Shown here piece by piece: positions 1 through 8,437 of a DNA stretch of 64,000 bases. This DNA is from Longimicrobiales bacterium (GTDB lineage Bacteria > Gemmatimonadota > Gemmatimonadetes > Longimicrobiales > Gaopeijiaceae). Each line of letters begins with the position of its first letter. Position 1 is the first letter of the stretch. Under the pieces are notes generated by a model. That model made no database searches. It was not told where the DNA came from and worked only from the letters and a program-made list of their open reading frames with translations. Both the position numbers and the translations under genes were made by a program. The stretch spans positions 36,202 to 100,201 of the forward strand of contig JANQDZ010000073.1 in the NCBI GenBank assembly GCA_028278645.1. The letters are read 5' to 3'.

Positions 1-2233
1 TGTAGATGCCCCGCCCGTGTGTTGCGACGATCAAGTCGTTCTCCCTCGGATGGATCTTGATGTCGTACGCCGGATTTGTCGGCATGTTGTTCTGCATCTT
101 CGTCCAACTTCCACCGCCATCCACAGAAACGTAAACGGCGAAGTCCGTACCGACGAAGAGGAGGTTCGGGTTCTGGTGGTGCTCCCGGATCACGTTGATG
201 GGCTCTTCAGGGAGATTGTTGGAGATGTCGGTCCAGGTCTCCCCAAAATCGGTGGTCTTATAGACAAAAGCCCCGAAATCATCTCTCCGCATTCCTGTGT
301 AGGAGATATATGCGGTGCCGGGGTCATGGTGCCCGGCTTCCACCCGGCTCACCCAGTACTCCGGGTTGTCGGGAATGTTGGCGTTCACGAGGGTCCAGTT
401 TTGACCCCCGTCCTTGGTTACCTGAACGTTCCCGTCATCGGTGCCCACCCAGATGATTCCCGCCTGGAGGGTGGACTCGGAGATCGTGGTGATGGTGGCA
501 TACTGGATATTCCCATCACCGCCCTTCCCCGTGGTCAGCGTGGCCGGATCGGCCTTGGTGAGGTCGTCACTGATGACCTCCCAGCTCTCGCCCATGTTGG
601 GGGAGCGGAGGAGCTTGTTGGCCGCATGGAAGACGACGTTGCAGTCGTGGGGAGAAACCAAGATGGGCGCGTTCCAATTGAAGCGAAGGTCAGGATCGCC
701 CCGGTAACGGATGCTCTTCCTCTCCCCGGTCCACGTGTCCAGCCGCGACAGCGGCCCGAACTGGGACTCGTTGAAAAGGTACCGGTTGTTGCAGGTCTCG
801 AACTCGTTGTACATCCCGTCTCCGCCGCCCACGCCCTGCCAGTCCTCGTACCGAATGCCACGACCGGTGACGCTGGTGTTGGGCCCCATCTTCGACCCGT
901 TGTCCTGGAGCCCCCCGGCGACCCGGTAGGGATAGGACATGTCGTATCCCACAGCGTAAAACTGGGCCAGCGACTGGTTGTCGGGATGGTACCAGTTCTG
1001 GCCGCCGTCCCAGGTGACTCCCATGCCGTGGTCGTATCCCAGGATCATGTGGTTGGAGTCGTCGGGATCGATCCAAAGAGCGTGGTCGTCACCGCCGAAT
1101 CCCAGCGGCCGCCTCAGCCATGTCGCGCCCCCGTCCCGCGTCCCCCAGGACGAAGCCGAAAGGACGTGGACCACGTCGGGGTCGTTGGGATCGATGATGA
1201 TCTGGCCGTAGTAGTAGGCCGGCCCTCCACCGATGGGCTGGTCGTCCGCGTTGACCTTCCGCCACGAGGCTCCGGCATCGTCGGATCGGTAGATCTCTCC
1301 ACCGATCATGCCCCGGCTGGACTGGTGGCCCATGAGCTCCTGGTAACGCTCTTCGTCGGACATCCCCTCTTTGTTCGCGTTCTCAACGGTGAGGTAAACG
1401 ATGTTGGGGTCCCGGTGGTAGATGTCGACGCCGATTCGGCCGAGCATCCCCTGGGGCAGTCCGTTCGTGAGCATCTCCCAATTGGCCCCACCGTCCGTGG
1501 TTTTGTAGACCCGGCTTCCAGGGCCACCCAGGTCGTAGGACCAAGGGACCCTGACCTTGTCGAAGGTGGTGGCGTAGAGGACGTCCGGGTTGGTCGGATC
1601 CATGACTAGATCCACCACGCCGATGGTTTTACCACGGACCACCGGAGCCAGGATCTGGTCCCAGGTCCGTCCACCGTTCTTGGACTTGTAGAGGCCTCTC
1701 TCGGGGTTCTCCGAGTAGAGGTGGCCCAAAGCGGCCACGTACACCACGTCTGGGTCCGTGGGATGAACTACGATCCGTCCGATGTGATGGGACTCGGGAA
1801 GGCCCACGTTCGTCCAGGTGTCACCGGCGTCGGTAGACTTGTAGACACCGTCGCCCCAGTACGTGCTCCTGGAGTTGTTCGCCTCGCCCGAACCCAGGTA
1901 GAGGATATCGGGGTCGGAAGGCGCAACCGCGATTGCCCCGATGGAATACACCGCTTCATTCTCGAATAGGACCTCGTAGGTCAGGCCGTGGTTCTCGCTC
2001 TTCCACAGGTGCCCGGAGCCAGCGGCGATGTAGAACGTGCCAGGCCGTTGGGATGGAACGGCGATATCCACGAACCGTCCGCTCTGTCTGGTGGGCCCGA
2101 TACTCCGGTAGGTAAAGGCGGAAAGCTGATCTTCGGTGAGGGTTTGAGCCTGAGCGGTATCAGGCGCTTGAAGGCCCATGGCTGCGACCGCAAGGAGAGC
2201 AGTGAAGCCGAAGGATCGTTTGAGCAGGTCCAT
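1..2233 (-). CDS. VPS10/sortilin-type Asp-box beta-propeller protein, partial (C-terminus beyond the window)
   Basis: The minus-strand frame is open from an ATG at 2233 to the left edge, giving 744 residues without a stop. The start has an AGGAG 8 bases upstream and is followed by a signal peptide (MDLLKRSFGF..., cleavage near AQA-Q), so the protein is exported. The mature part carries about ten Asp boxes of the S-x-D-x-G-x-T-W type, such as YKSTDAGDTW, YKTTDGGANW, VTKDGGQNW, YKTTDFGETW and VSVDGGGSW. These mark the blades of a VPS10/sortilin or BNR-type propeller. Proteins of this family are often labelled glycosyl hydrolase, but no catalytic function can be deduced here; a binding or peptidase-associated role is equally possible. 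The last visible residues (ATHGRGIY) are the usual family motif close to the end of the propeller. Confidence 0.88.
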   Translation of the reverse strand, partial: MDLLKRSFGFTALLAVAAMGLQAPDTAQAQTLTEDQLSAFTYRSIGPTRQSGRFVDIAVPSQRPGTFYIAAGSGHLWKSENHGLTYEVLFENEAVYSIGAIAVAPSDPDILYLGSGEANNSRSTYWGDGVYKSTDAGDTWTNVGLPESHHIGRIVVHPTDPDVVYVAALGHLYSENPERGLYKSKNGGRTWDQILAPVVRGKTIGVVDLVMDPTNPDVLYATTFDKVRVPWSYDLGGPGSRVYKTTDGGANWEMLTNGLPQGMLGRIGVDIYHRDPNIVYLTVENANKEGMSDEERYQELMGHQSSRGMIGGEIYRSDDAGASWRKVNADDQPIGGGPAYYYGQIIIDPNDPDVVHVLSASSWGTRDGGATWLRRPLGFGGDDHALWIDPDDSNHMILGYDHGMGVTWDGGQNWYHPDNQSLAQFYAVGYDMSYPYRVAGGLQDNGSKMGPNTSVTGRGIRYEDWQGVGGGDGMYNEFETCNNRYLFNESQFGPLSRLDTWTGERKSIRYRGDPDLRFNWNAPILVSPHDCNVVFHAANKLLRSPNMGESWEVISDDLTKADPATLTTGKGGDGNIQYATITTISESTLQAGIIWVGTDDGNVQVTKDGGQNWTLVNANIPDNPEYWVSRVEAGHHDPGTAYISYTGMRRDDFGAFVYKTTDFGETWTDISNNLPEEPINVIREHHQNPNLLFVGTDFAVYVSVDGGGSWTKMQNNMPTNPAYDIKIHPRENDLIVATHGRGIY

Positions 2234-2358
2234 GAGGACGACTCCTATGATGGGGCGAACTCCTGTGTCACTTGGTCGAATTCGACTACGTCAAGAAACC
2301 TGGAGAGGATAAGGTCTTGGGCCTCAGGGCGCGAGATCCGGCCTTTATCAATAGGGGG

Positions 2359-2988
2359 TCAGAGGTTCAGTTCGGTTTGGACTCCCCCGAAAGTCAGGCG
2401 ATGGTGGGGGGTCGGGCCGAGGCGGTCGAGCGCCAGGCGGTGCTCCTCGGTACCATACCCTTTGTTCCTCTCCCAGCCGTAGGCCGGATATCGAGGGGCG
2501 AGCGCGGTCATGAGTCGATCCCGAGTGACCTTCGCCACGATGGACGCGCAGGCAATGGAATGGATTAGGCCGTCGCCACCGACGACGGCCTCATGGTCCC
2601 ATCCCAAACCCGCTACGGGGAGGCCGTCCACCACGACCTGGTCCGGCATTCGAGGGAGATGGGCCAGTGCGCGTTCCATGGCAAGCCGGGTACAGACCAG
2701 GATATTGAGCCGGTCGATCTCACGGACCGAGGCAGCTCCGAGACCGACGGCAGAAGCCCGTTCCAGGATCTCGCCGCACAACTCCTCCCGACGGCCGGCA
2801 GACATGGTCTTGGAATCCTTCGCACCGGGGATCACCGTGCCCGGTGGAAGGAGTACCGCTGCAGCGACCACTGGGCCAGCCAAGGGCCCCCGCCCTGCCT
2901 CGTCCACTCCGGCCACATCAGAAAAGCCACGGCTCCAGAACCTTTCCTCGTACTCGAGGGGATTCTGGAGCCGTTTTGCTCCGTCCAT
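2359..2988 (-). CDS. rnhB: Ribonuclease HII
   Basis: The 209-residue protein removes ribonucleotides from DNA and cleaves the RNA of RNA-DNA hybrids in the cytoplasm. The N-terminal GVDEAGRGPLAGPVVAAAVL (about residues 27-46) holds the first two catalytic acidic residues (DE). VVDGLP gives the third, and SIACASIVAKVTRDRLM is the conserved central block. Length is normal for the family. It is the last gene of the ffh-rpsP-rimM-trmD-rplS-rnhB block, 24 bases after rplS, a common bacterial order. No terminator is obvious in the 125 bases before the next gene. Confidence 0.96.
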   Translation of the reverse strand: MDGAKRLQNPLEYEERFWSRGFSDVAGVDEAGRGPLAGPVVAAAVLLPPGTVIPGAKDSKTMSAGRREELCGEILERASAVGLGAASVREIDRLNILVCTRLAMERALAHLPRMPDQVVVDGLPVAGLGWDHEAVVGGDGLIHSIACASIVAKVTRDRLMTALAPRYPAYGWERNKGYGTEEHRLALDRLGPTPHHRLTFGGVQTELNL

Positions 2989-3012
2989 TACCGGCTAAGC
3001 CGCCGGGAAGAG

Positions 3013-3363
3013 CTAGTGTGTTCGCTTCTCCGGGATCCGGGCTGCTTTCCCACGGAGGCCCCGGAGGTAATAAAGCTTGGCCCGACGGACCCGGCCTTTC
3101 CGAACCACCTCGACGCCTTTTACGGTGGGGGCGTGGAGGGGGAATATTCTCTCAACACCGATACCGGAAGAAATCTTCCTGACTGTGAAGGTCTCCTGAA
3201 TACCACCGCCCCGCCGGCCCAGGCAAACGCCCTCGAAGGCCTGGATCCGCTCTTTCTCTCCCTCACGGACACGGTAAAGGACCCGGACCGTATCCCCAGG
3301 AGCGAACTCGGGGATGTCCTGGCGAAGCTGTTCCTGCTCAAGCTCTCGCAATAAATCAGACAT
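3013..3363 (-). CDS. rplS: 50S ribosomal protein L19
   Basis: The 116-residue L19 sits at the interface of the 30S and 50S subunits. The sequence aligns along its whole length: [54 protein letters not shown], and a basic C-terminal [18 protein letters not shown]. The ATG is preceded by GAGGTG at good spacing. An 87-base gap separates it from trmD upstream, the only sizeable gap in this translation block, so a local promoter or processing site is possible. Confidence 0.97.
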   Translation of the reverse strand: MSDLLRELEQEQLRQDIPEFAPGDTVRVLYRVREGEKERIQAFEGVCLGRRGGGIQETFTVRKISSGIGVERIFPLHAPTVKGVEVVRKGRVRRAKLYYLRGLRGKAARIPEKRTH

Positions 3364-3450
3364 GTGTCACCTCAAAAGGTCCGGGTAGACCGGAACAATA
3401 TAGACAGACTGAAAAGATAAACTGAAGCCGTGTTTCGGTGAAGGGGGACG

Positions 3451-4128
3451 TCAGTCCTCGCTCAGAAGATCCTCTCTCCGCTCCCGAGTCATGCCATCGG
3501 CGGCACGCCTCCTCCATTCTTCGATGCGGGCGTGGTCGCCGCTTTGAAGCACTTCCGGTACGGAAAAGCCCCGATACTCCGCCGGCCGCGTATAGGACGG
3601 GGCGCTCAGGCGCCCGCCGTCATAAAAGGAGTCGGTGGCGGCCGAGTCGTGATCCCCCAAAGCCCCGGGAAGGAGGCGAACCACCGAGTCGGCCACGACC
3701 AGTGCACCCAATTCACCGCCGGATAGGATGAAGTCCCCAATGGAGATCTCCTCAGTAGCCAGATGGTCTGCCACCCGTTGGTCCACATCCTTGTAGTGCC
3801 CGCACAAGAGGGTGAGATCCGGCTCGACCGAGTACCGCACCGCGTCCTGATGGCTGAACCGTCGGCCTCGGGCCGAAAGGAGAACGATGGGACCTGAACG
3901 GTCCAGACTCTCCACTGCCTCAAAAAAAGGCTCAGGCTTCATCACCATTCCGGCACCTCCCCCGTAGGGGTAGTCGTCCACCGTCTGGTGCCGATCATGG
4001 GTGAAGTCCCGAAGGTTCACGATTCCGTAGTCTACCAACCCCTGATCCCTCGCTCGGCCCGGGATGCTGGTGGAAAGGGGAACTTCGAAAAGCTCCGGGA
4101 ATATGGTGACGATATTGATCTTCATCAT
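3451..4128 (-). CDS. trmD: tRNA (guanine-N1)-methyltransferase
   Basis: This SAM-dependent enzyme makes m1G37 in tRNAs and so prevents +1 frameshifting. The 225 residues show the SPOUT trefoil-knot layout: IFPELFEVPL at the N-terminus, HQTVDDYPYGGGAGMVMKPE (about residues 47-66), LLCGHYKDVDQRV, and the SAM-binding SIGDFILSGGELGALVV. Length is slightly short in the C-terminal domain but complete. It starts 8 bases after the rimM stop, as in the usual rpsP-rimM-trmD-rplS operon, so co-transcription is very likely. Confidence 0.97.
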   Translation of the reverse strand: MMKINIVTIFPELFEVPLSTSIPGRARDQGLVDYGIVNLRDFTHDRHQTVDDYPYGGGAGMVMKPEPFFEAVESLDRSGPIVLLSARGRRFSHQDAVRYSVEPDLTLLCGHYKDVDQRVADHLATEEISIGDFILSGGELGALVVADSVVRLLPGALGDHDSAATDSFYDGGRLSAPSYTRPAEYRGFSVPEVLQSGDHARIEEWRRRAADGMTRERREDLLSED

Positions 4129-4136
4129 CGTGAGAC

Positions 4137-4679
4137 CTAGAGGTCCAGAAGGCCGGCTGGCGGATCAATCACCATCGTGGCGGATTCCAAATCCACGTCC
4201 TCCACCAAAGAGGCAAGGAACGGAATGAAGTGTGTCCTCGACGGTCCTTTGATCTCCAAGAGGTCAGCCGGGCGGAGCTCGTAAACTTCCACGATTTCAC
4301 CGACCTCCTCACCGGAAACGGTTACCACCGTCAAACCCAGAAGTTGATGGTACAGGAACTCTCCGTCCCCTACCTCTGGCAGCTCGGATCTGGACCGGAG
4401 GACATATCGATCCCGAAGAGCCTCGGCTTCATCTCGGGTCCCTACTCCCTGGAACCGAACCAGGTACCCTCTCCGAAATGGCCTCGCGGTCTCGATCAGA
4501 ACGCTTGGTAAAGAAGGATCGGGGGCGTTTCCCGTGTCGTCCCCCAGGTACAGGATCACCCCGGGGGCGAAGGAGCCCTCGGGGTGATCCGTCAACGGCC
4601 AAACGAAGAGTTCACCCTTTGTACCGTGGGCTTTGTTGAGATGGCCCACGACCAGGAATGAGGGTTCGGAGCGCCCCAT
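4137..4679 (-). CDS. rimM: 16S rRNA processing protein RimM
   Basis: RimM binds S19 and helps mature the 30S head. The 180-residue protein has an N-terminal barrel beginning LVVGHLNKAHGTKGELFVWP, the family signature. The FRRGYLVRFQGVGTRDEAEA block follows, then a C-terminal PRC-barrel with FLYHQLLGLTV and ending MVIDPPAGLLDL. It lies 23 bases downstream of rpsP and 8 bases upstream of trmD. Nothing is missing. Confidence 0.95.
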   Translation of the reverse strand: MGRSEPSFLVVGHLNKAHGTKGELFVWPLTDHPEGSFAPGVILYLGDDTGNAPDPSLPSVLIETARPFRRGYLVRFQGVGTRDEAEALRDRYVLRSRSELPEVGDGEFLYHQLLGLTVVTVSGEEVGEIVEVYELRPADLLEIKGPSRTHFIPFLASLVEDVDLESATMVIDPPAGLLDL

Positions 4680-4702
4680 CAGGCCTCCCCCCCTAGGTGG
4701 AA

Positions 4703-5395
4703 TTATTCAGATTTTTCTTCGTCGGCCGACTCGTCGGCGACCGGTTCCTCGGCCTCGGCCTCAGGCGCGGCCTCTTCCTCAGCGGCGGGCTCTTCCGGAG
4801 CAGCCTCTTCCGCTTCAGCCTCAGGCACGGCCTCTTCCTCAGCAGCGGGCTCCTCGGGAGCGGCTTCTTCGGCCTCGGCTTCCGGCGCGGCTTCCTCTTC
4901 TTCGGCTGGCTCCTCGGCAGCGGCCTCTTCCTCAGCAGCAGGCTCCTCGGGAGCAGCTTCTTCGGCCTCAGCTTCGGCTTCCGGAGCAACTTCCTCTTCA
5001 GCAGCCTTCTCGGCCGCCTCGGCCTCCGCGTCAGCGTCGGCGTCTTCTTTGGCCAGCGCCTCGGCTTCCGCACGCCGACGGGCAGCCAAAGCCTCATGGT
5101 GGGCCTGCTTCTCGGCTTCCTTGTCGACCTCTCCCAGGGCCAGGGAATCGTCCCCGCCCTTCCGAGCCTTCTTCACGAGGTTCGAAACAGTGTCGGAGGC
5201 CAGGGCCCCTCTACCCTGCCAAAAATCCACCCGGTCCAGGTCCAGGACCAACCGGGCAGGATGAGAAAGGGGTTTGTAATACCCGAGGGTCTCCACGAAA
5301 CGACCATCTCGGGGAGAGTCACTGTCGGCCACTACGATGCGGTAGTGCGGCTGCTTTTTCCGGCCCATCCGCCGGAGTCGAATTCTTAGGGGCAT
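4703..5395 (-). CDS. rpsP: 30S ribosomal protein S16 with a long acidic Ala/Glu/Pro tail
   Basis: Residues 1-80 are a normal S16 (MPLRIRLRRMGRKKQPHYRI, VVADSDSPRDGRFVETLGYY, FWQGRGALASDTVSNLVKKA). Bacterial S16 usually ends there or soon after. Here about 150 more residues follow: a charged helix-like linker (KEAEKQAHHEALAARRRAEA) and then a tail made of repeats of Glu, Ala and Pro, about residues 139-215, ending in ADEEKSE. The tail is highly acidic, which is odd for an RNA-binding protein. Acidic S16 extensions occur in some phyla, but the role is unknown. No stop or frameshift separates the parts. First gene of the rimM-trmD block; ffh lies upstream. Confidence 0.95.
   Translation of the reverse strand: MPLRIRLRRMGRKKQPHYRIVVADSDSPRDGRFVETLGYYKPLSHPARLVLDLDRVDFWQGRGALASDTVSNLVKKARKGGDDSLALGEVDKEAEKQAHHEALAARRRAEAEALAKEDADADAEAEAAEKAAEEEVAPEAEAEAEEAAPEEPAAEEEAAAEEPAEEEEAAPEAEAEEAAPEEPAAEEEAVPEAEAEEAAPEEPAAEEEAAPEAEAEEPVADESADEEKSE
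4751..4981 (-). repeat. Tandem repeats encoding the S16 acidic tail
   Basis: The DNA encodes imperfect repeats of about 20 residues (60 bases) with the pattern EEAAPEEPAAEEEA followed by xPEAEA. Two copies are nearly perfect and flanking copies are degenerate. Third codon positions differ between copies, so the array is not a very recent expansion. Copy number may vary between strains. Confidence 0.85.
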
Positions 5396-5456
5396 GGTCC
5401 CTCTTCGGTGTTGAATCGCTCCCGCCCACCGCCCGATGAGCTGGGAAAGCGGCAGG

Positions 5457-6761
5457 CTACATGGGCATGAAGCCCCTGACCTGCTTCATGATCTTCTGCA
5501 TTTCCTTGAACTGCTTCAAGAGGCGGTTCACCTCCGCGACCGGCCTCCCACTTCCACGGGCGATACGCGCCCTCCGGGACCCATTCAGGATCTCCGGCTT
5601 TTTCCTCTCCTGCGGGGTCATGGAGAGGATGATTGCTTCAATATGTTTCATCCGTTTCGGATCGACCTCCCCGACGGGAAGCTTCGAGCCGACCCCGGGA
5701 ATCAACTTCACCAGCTGCTCCAGAGGCCCCATCCGCTGAACCTGCCTCAGCGTGGTCAGGAAGTCCTCCAGAGTGAATCGGCCCTTCCCCAGGACCTTCT
5801 CCTCCAGCCGGGCCTGCTCTTCCAGGTCCATTGCCGCCTGGGCTCGCTCCACCAGGCCCACCACATCCCCCATTTGGAGTATCCGGCCGGCCAAACGGTC
5901 GGGATCGGCCGAATCCAGGGCATCCATCCCTTCACCCACACCCACGAACTTTATGGGTTTCCCCGTAACGCCGTGGATCGAGAGGGCTGCGCCACCTCGA
6001 GCGTCCCCGTCCATCTTGGTCAGGATGACGCCCGACAAATCGAGGGCCTCGTCGAAGCCCTCGGCAATGTTGACCGCCTCTTGGCCCGTCATGGCATCTG
6101 CCACCAGGAGGATTTCCTGGGGAGACAGCGCCTCCTTCAAGGACCGGAGCTCTTCCATCATGGGCTCATCGATTTGAAGGCGGCCGGCCGTATCCACCAG
6201 CAACACCTGATTCCGCTCCGACCGAGCCCGGCTCAGGGCGTCACGAGCCACATCCAGAACGCCGTCCCCTTCCCCACCACGGTAGACCGGAAGCTTCACC
6301 TGTTTTCCGAGGTCCACCAACTGAGCCACGGCAGCTGGGCGATACAAGTCACATGCTGCCAGGAGGGGTTTCTTCCCCTGCCTAGCCAACCGTTTGGCCA
6401 GTTTGGCGACCGAGGTCGTCTTCCCCGATCCCTGAAGGCCCACCGCCATGATGACCGTGGGTGGTACCGGCGCCCACTGGATCCCGGTCTGTGCTTCCCC
6501 ACCCAGAAGGGTGACGAGCTCGTCGTGGACGATCTTCACGATCTGCTGGCCTGGCGACACCGACTTCAGCACCGTGTCACCCAGGGCTTTTTCCTGAACG
6601 CGTTTCAGGAATTCCCTGGTGACCTGGTAGTTCACGTCCGCTTCCAGAAGGACGCGCCGGACTTCTCTCAACCCCTCCCGGACCATGGGCTCCGTAAGGA
6701 GGCCACGTTGCCGGAATTTGGCCAGAACGCCGTCCAGCTTTTTGCTCAAGTCGTCGAACAT
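5457..6761 (-). CDS. ffh: Signal recognition particle GTPase Ffh
   Basis: Ffh binds signal sequences and 4.5S RNA and delivers ribosomes to FtsY. I chose ATG 6761 (MFDDLSKKLDGVL), which matches the family start and has AGGA upstream. Further upstream codons add a non-homologous stretch. The 434 residues contain the N domain, then G-domain motifs GLQGSGKTTSVAKLA (P-loop), VDTAGRLQIDEPMMEEL and TKMDGDARGG. The methionine-rich M domain follows, with LRQVQRMGPLEQLVKLIPG and SRRARIARGSGRPVAEVN, ending FKEMQKIMKQVRGFMPM. Gene order ffh-rpsP is common. The 4.5S RNA gene is not seen here. Confidence 0.97.
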   Translation of the reverse strand: MFDDLSKKLDGVLAKFRQRGLLTEPMVREGLREVRRVLLEADVNYQVTREFLKRVQEKALGDTVLKSVSPGQQIVKIVHDELVTLLGGEAQTGIQWAPVPPTVIMAVGLQGSGKTTSVAKLAKRLARQGKKPLLAACDLYRPAAVAQLVDLGKQVKLPVYRGGEGDGVLDVARDALSRARSERNQVLLVDTAGRLQIDEPMMEELRSLKEALSPQEILLVADAMTGQEAVNIAEGFDEALDLSGVILTKMDGDARGGAALSIHGVTGKPIKFVGVGEGMDALDSADPDRLAGRILQMGDVVGLVERAQAAMDLEEQARLEEKVLGKGRFTLEDFLTTLRQVQRMGPLEQLVKLIPGVGSKLPVGEVDPKRMKHIEAIILSMTPQERKKPEILNGSRRARIARGSGRPVAEVNRLLKQFKEMQKIMKQVRGFMPM

Positions 6762-6868
6762 GACTTCAGGTGTCCTTTGTACTCGTCGCTCACCGAGAAT
6801 CCTCCGACGCCAAAGCAACTCCGACACCCGGTTCGGCAACGGATCCGCGGATTCCTGCAAAGCTTGAT

Positions 6869-6897
6869 AAGCTAGCCAGATCAAGGGGCCTTCTCAA
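6869..6897 (-). promoter_or_regulatory. Candidate promoter for ffh and the ribosomal block
   Basis: On the minus strand TTGAGA (6897-6892) and TAGCTT (6874-6869) are separated by 17 bases, a fair sigma-70-type match. It lies about 108 bases before the ffh start and downstream of the purA terminator, where a new transcription unit must begin. The rest of the 244-base gap (6762-7005) shows nothing else I can name. Confidence 0.35.
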
Positions 6898-6928
6898 CCC
6901 GAATCCGACCGGTTCAAGGGTTTCCCGG

Positions 6929-6956
6929 GAAAGAAAACCGCCCCCGGTGGGGGCGG
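6929..6956 (-). terminator. Rho-independent terminator after purA
   Basis: An 8-bp perfect GC stem (CCGCCCCC / GGGGGCGG) with a 3-base loop is followed on the minus strand by TTTTCTTT. It lies 50 bases downstream of the purA stop and separates purA from the ffh block. Confidence 0.85.
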
Positions 6957-7005
6957 CTGAATTCCTGGTCTCGTGGTCGGAGCGAGAGGGACGCCGGGGC
7001 CCCTG

Positions 7006-8301
7006 TCAGGCCACGTGGATGATCTGCCTCCTACGGGTACCCACGCCGATCATATCGATGGGAGTAGAGGTGATTTCCTCCAGCCGATCGAGATAGGCCC
7101 GAGCATTCCGAGGCAGATCCTCAACTTTCCGGGCTTCCGCGGTAGACGATTCCCAGCCAGGCATGGTCTCGTATACCGGCTCGGCGTTCGCCAGCGATCG
7201 GTTGTCGGCAGGGAACTCGGTCAACTCCCCCTCGGGTGTCCGATAGGCGTTTGCGACGGATATCTCCGGCAGGGTGTCCAAAACATCGAGCTTTGTGACG
7301 ACAAGGCCCGTTAGGCCGTTCACCCGGGCAGAGTACCGTGCCAGGACGCCGTCGAACCATCCGCATCGTCGGGGTCGACCCGTGGTCGCACCAAACTCCG
7401 CACCCAGAGTCCGGACTTTCTCGTCCATCGCCGGGGGCAGCGCCGTGGGGAGGGGCCCGTTTCCTACCCTCGTGATGTACGCCTTCACAACTCCCAATAT
7501 TCGATGAATTGCAGTGGGCCCTATACCCGACCCGGATGCAGCACCCCCTGCAGTGGTGGTGGATGAAGTCACATACGGATAGGTGCCGTGGTCAATATCC
7601 AGGGCCGTCCCCTGGGCACCCTCGAGGAGGATTTTCTTCCCGGACTTGATCGCCTCGTGGATCTCGAGCCCCACGTCCGTCGCAAGACTCAACAGACGTT
7701 CCCGGATAGCCATTGCATCTTCCACGCAGGCCTCGACGGCACCCAGGTCGGTTTCTCCCAGCGCGGCCAGTCTTGCTCGGGCTCGCTCACGGCCCTCGGT
7801 CAGCCGTTCCCTGGCCTCCTGCTCATCCTTCAAATCCACCACTCGTATGCCGCGCCGGCCGATCTTCTCTTCATAGGCCGGCCCGATCCCCCTTCCGGTG
7901 GTCCCAATCTTCTTCGTGGTCTTCCCCTCGCGTATCTGGTCGAGGAGCCTGTGATACGGAAGGAGAAGTTGAGCTCGGAGGCTGACGCCCACTCGCCCGT
8001 CCAAGGAAACACCTCGGGATTCCGCTTCATCGTATTCCCTGAAGAACTGAATGGGGTCTAGGACTACACCGTTACCCAGAAGGCATCGTTTCTCGGGATG
8101 GAGAATCCCGGACGGGATCTGGTGGAGGATAAATTCCTCATCGCCAACGTGGACCGTGTGACCTGCGTTCGCCCCACCCTGGTACCGGGCAATGATGTCC
8201 GACTCCTCAGCCAGGACATCCACAACTTTGCCTTTGCCTTCGTCTCCCCACTGCCCTCCCAGAACAACGGTGCACCGGCCTCTGTTCTCGCCATCGGACA
8301 C
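7006..8301 (-). CDS. purA: Adenylosuccinate synthetase
   Basis: PurA joins IMP and aspartate using GTP, the first step from IMP to AMP. I chose the GTG at 8301, which has AGAGGAG 11 bases upstream and gives 431 residues, a typical length. An upstream GTG at 8340 would add 13 residues without homology. Motifs are GGQWGDEGKGKVVD near the N-terminus with the catalytic Asp, NAGHTV with the catalytic His, GTTGRGIGPAYEEKIGRRGI and the GTP-binding TKLDVLD region near the C-terminus. It stands alone between two terminators. Confidence 0.97.
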   Translation of the reverse strand: MSDGENRGRCTVVLGGQWGDEGKGKVVDVLAEESDIIARYQGGANAGHTVHVGDEEFILHQIPSGILHPEKRCLLGNGVVLDPIQFFREYDEAESRGVSLDGRVGVSLRAQLLLPYHRLLDQIREGKTTKKIGTTGRGIGPAYEEKIGRRGIRVVDLKDEQEARERLTEGRERARARLAALGETDLGAVEACVEDAMAIRERLLSLATDVGLEIHEAIKSGKKILLEGAQGTALDIDHGTYPYVTSSTTTAGGAASGSGIGPTAIHRILGVVKAYITRVGNGPLPTALPPAMDEKVRTLGAEFGATTGRPRRCGWFDGVLARYSARVNGLTGLVVTKLDVLDTLPEISVANAYRTPEGELTEFPADNRSLANAEPVYETMPGWESSTAEARKVEDLPRNARAYLDRLEEITSTPIDMIGVGTRRRQIIHVA

Positions 8302-8356
8302 GGGAATCTCAGCTCCTCTCGAGGGCCAGAAAACCCACACGGATCCTGACCGTTAG

Positions 8357-8391
8357 ACAAAAAGAAAGGCCCTCCGCGGGGGAGAGCCTTT
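8357..8391 (-). terminator. Rho-independent terminator after the DapA-family gene
   Basis: The stem AAAGGCTCTCC / GGAGGGCCTTT on the minus strand has 10 pairs and one mismatch, with a CCCGC loop, followed by TTTCTTTTTG. It begins 47 bases after the stop of the DapA-family gene and isolates purA. Confidence 0.88.
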
Positions 8392-8437
8392 GATTCCTCT
8401 ATCCTCTGGAGTAAGCTAGACGGCCGGGGAATGGGGG

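Noticed and set aside
17..1609. Long plus-strand open frame of 530 codons
   Set aside because: It is antisense to the Asp-box propeller gene, whose minus frame has a signal peptide and about ten family repeats. The plus frame is Val/Gly/Asp-rich without domains.
4633..5439. Arg/Pro-rich and Phe/Leu-rich frames over the S16 tail
   Set aside because: They are alternate readings of the Glu/Ala repeat DNA; only the S16 frame has homology and a ribosome-binding site.
5436..6875. Plus-strand open frame of 479 codons
   Set aside because: It is antisense to ffh.
8338..8340. Upstream GTG start for purA
   Set aside because: It would add 13 residues without homology, while GTG 8301 has a good Shine-Dalgarno.
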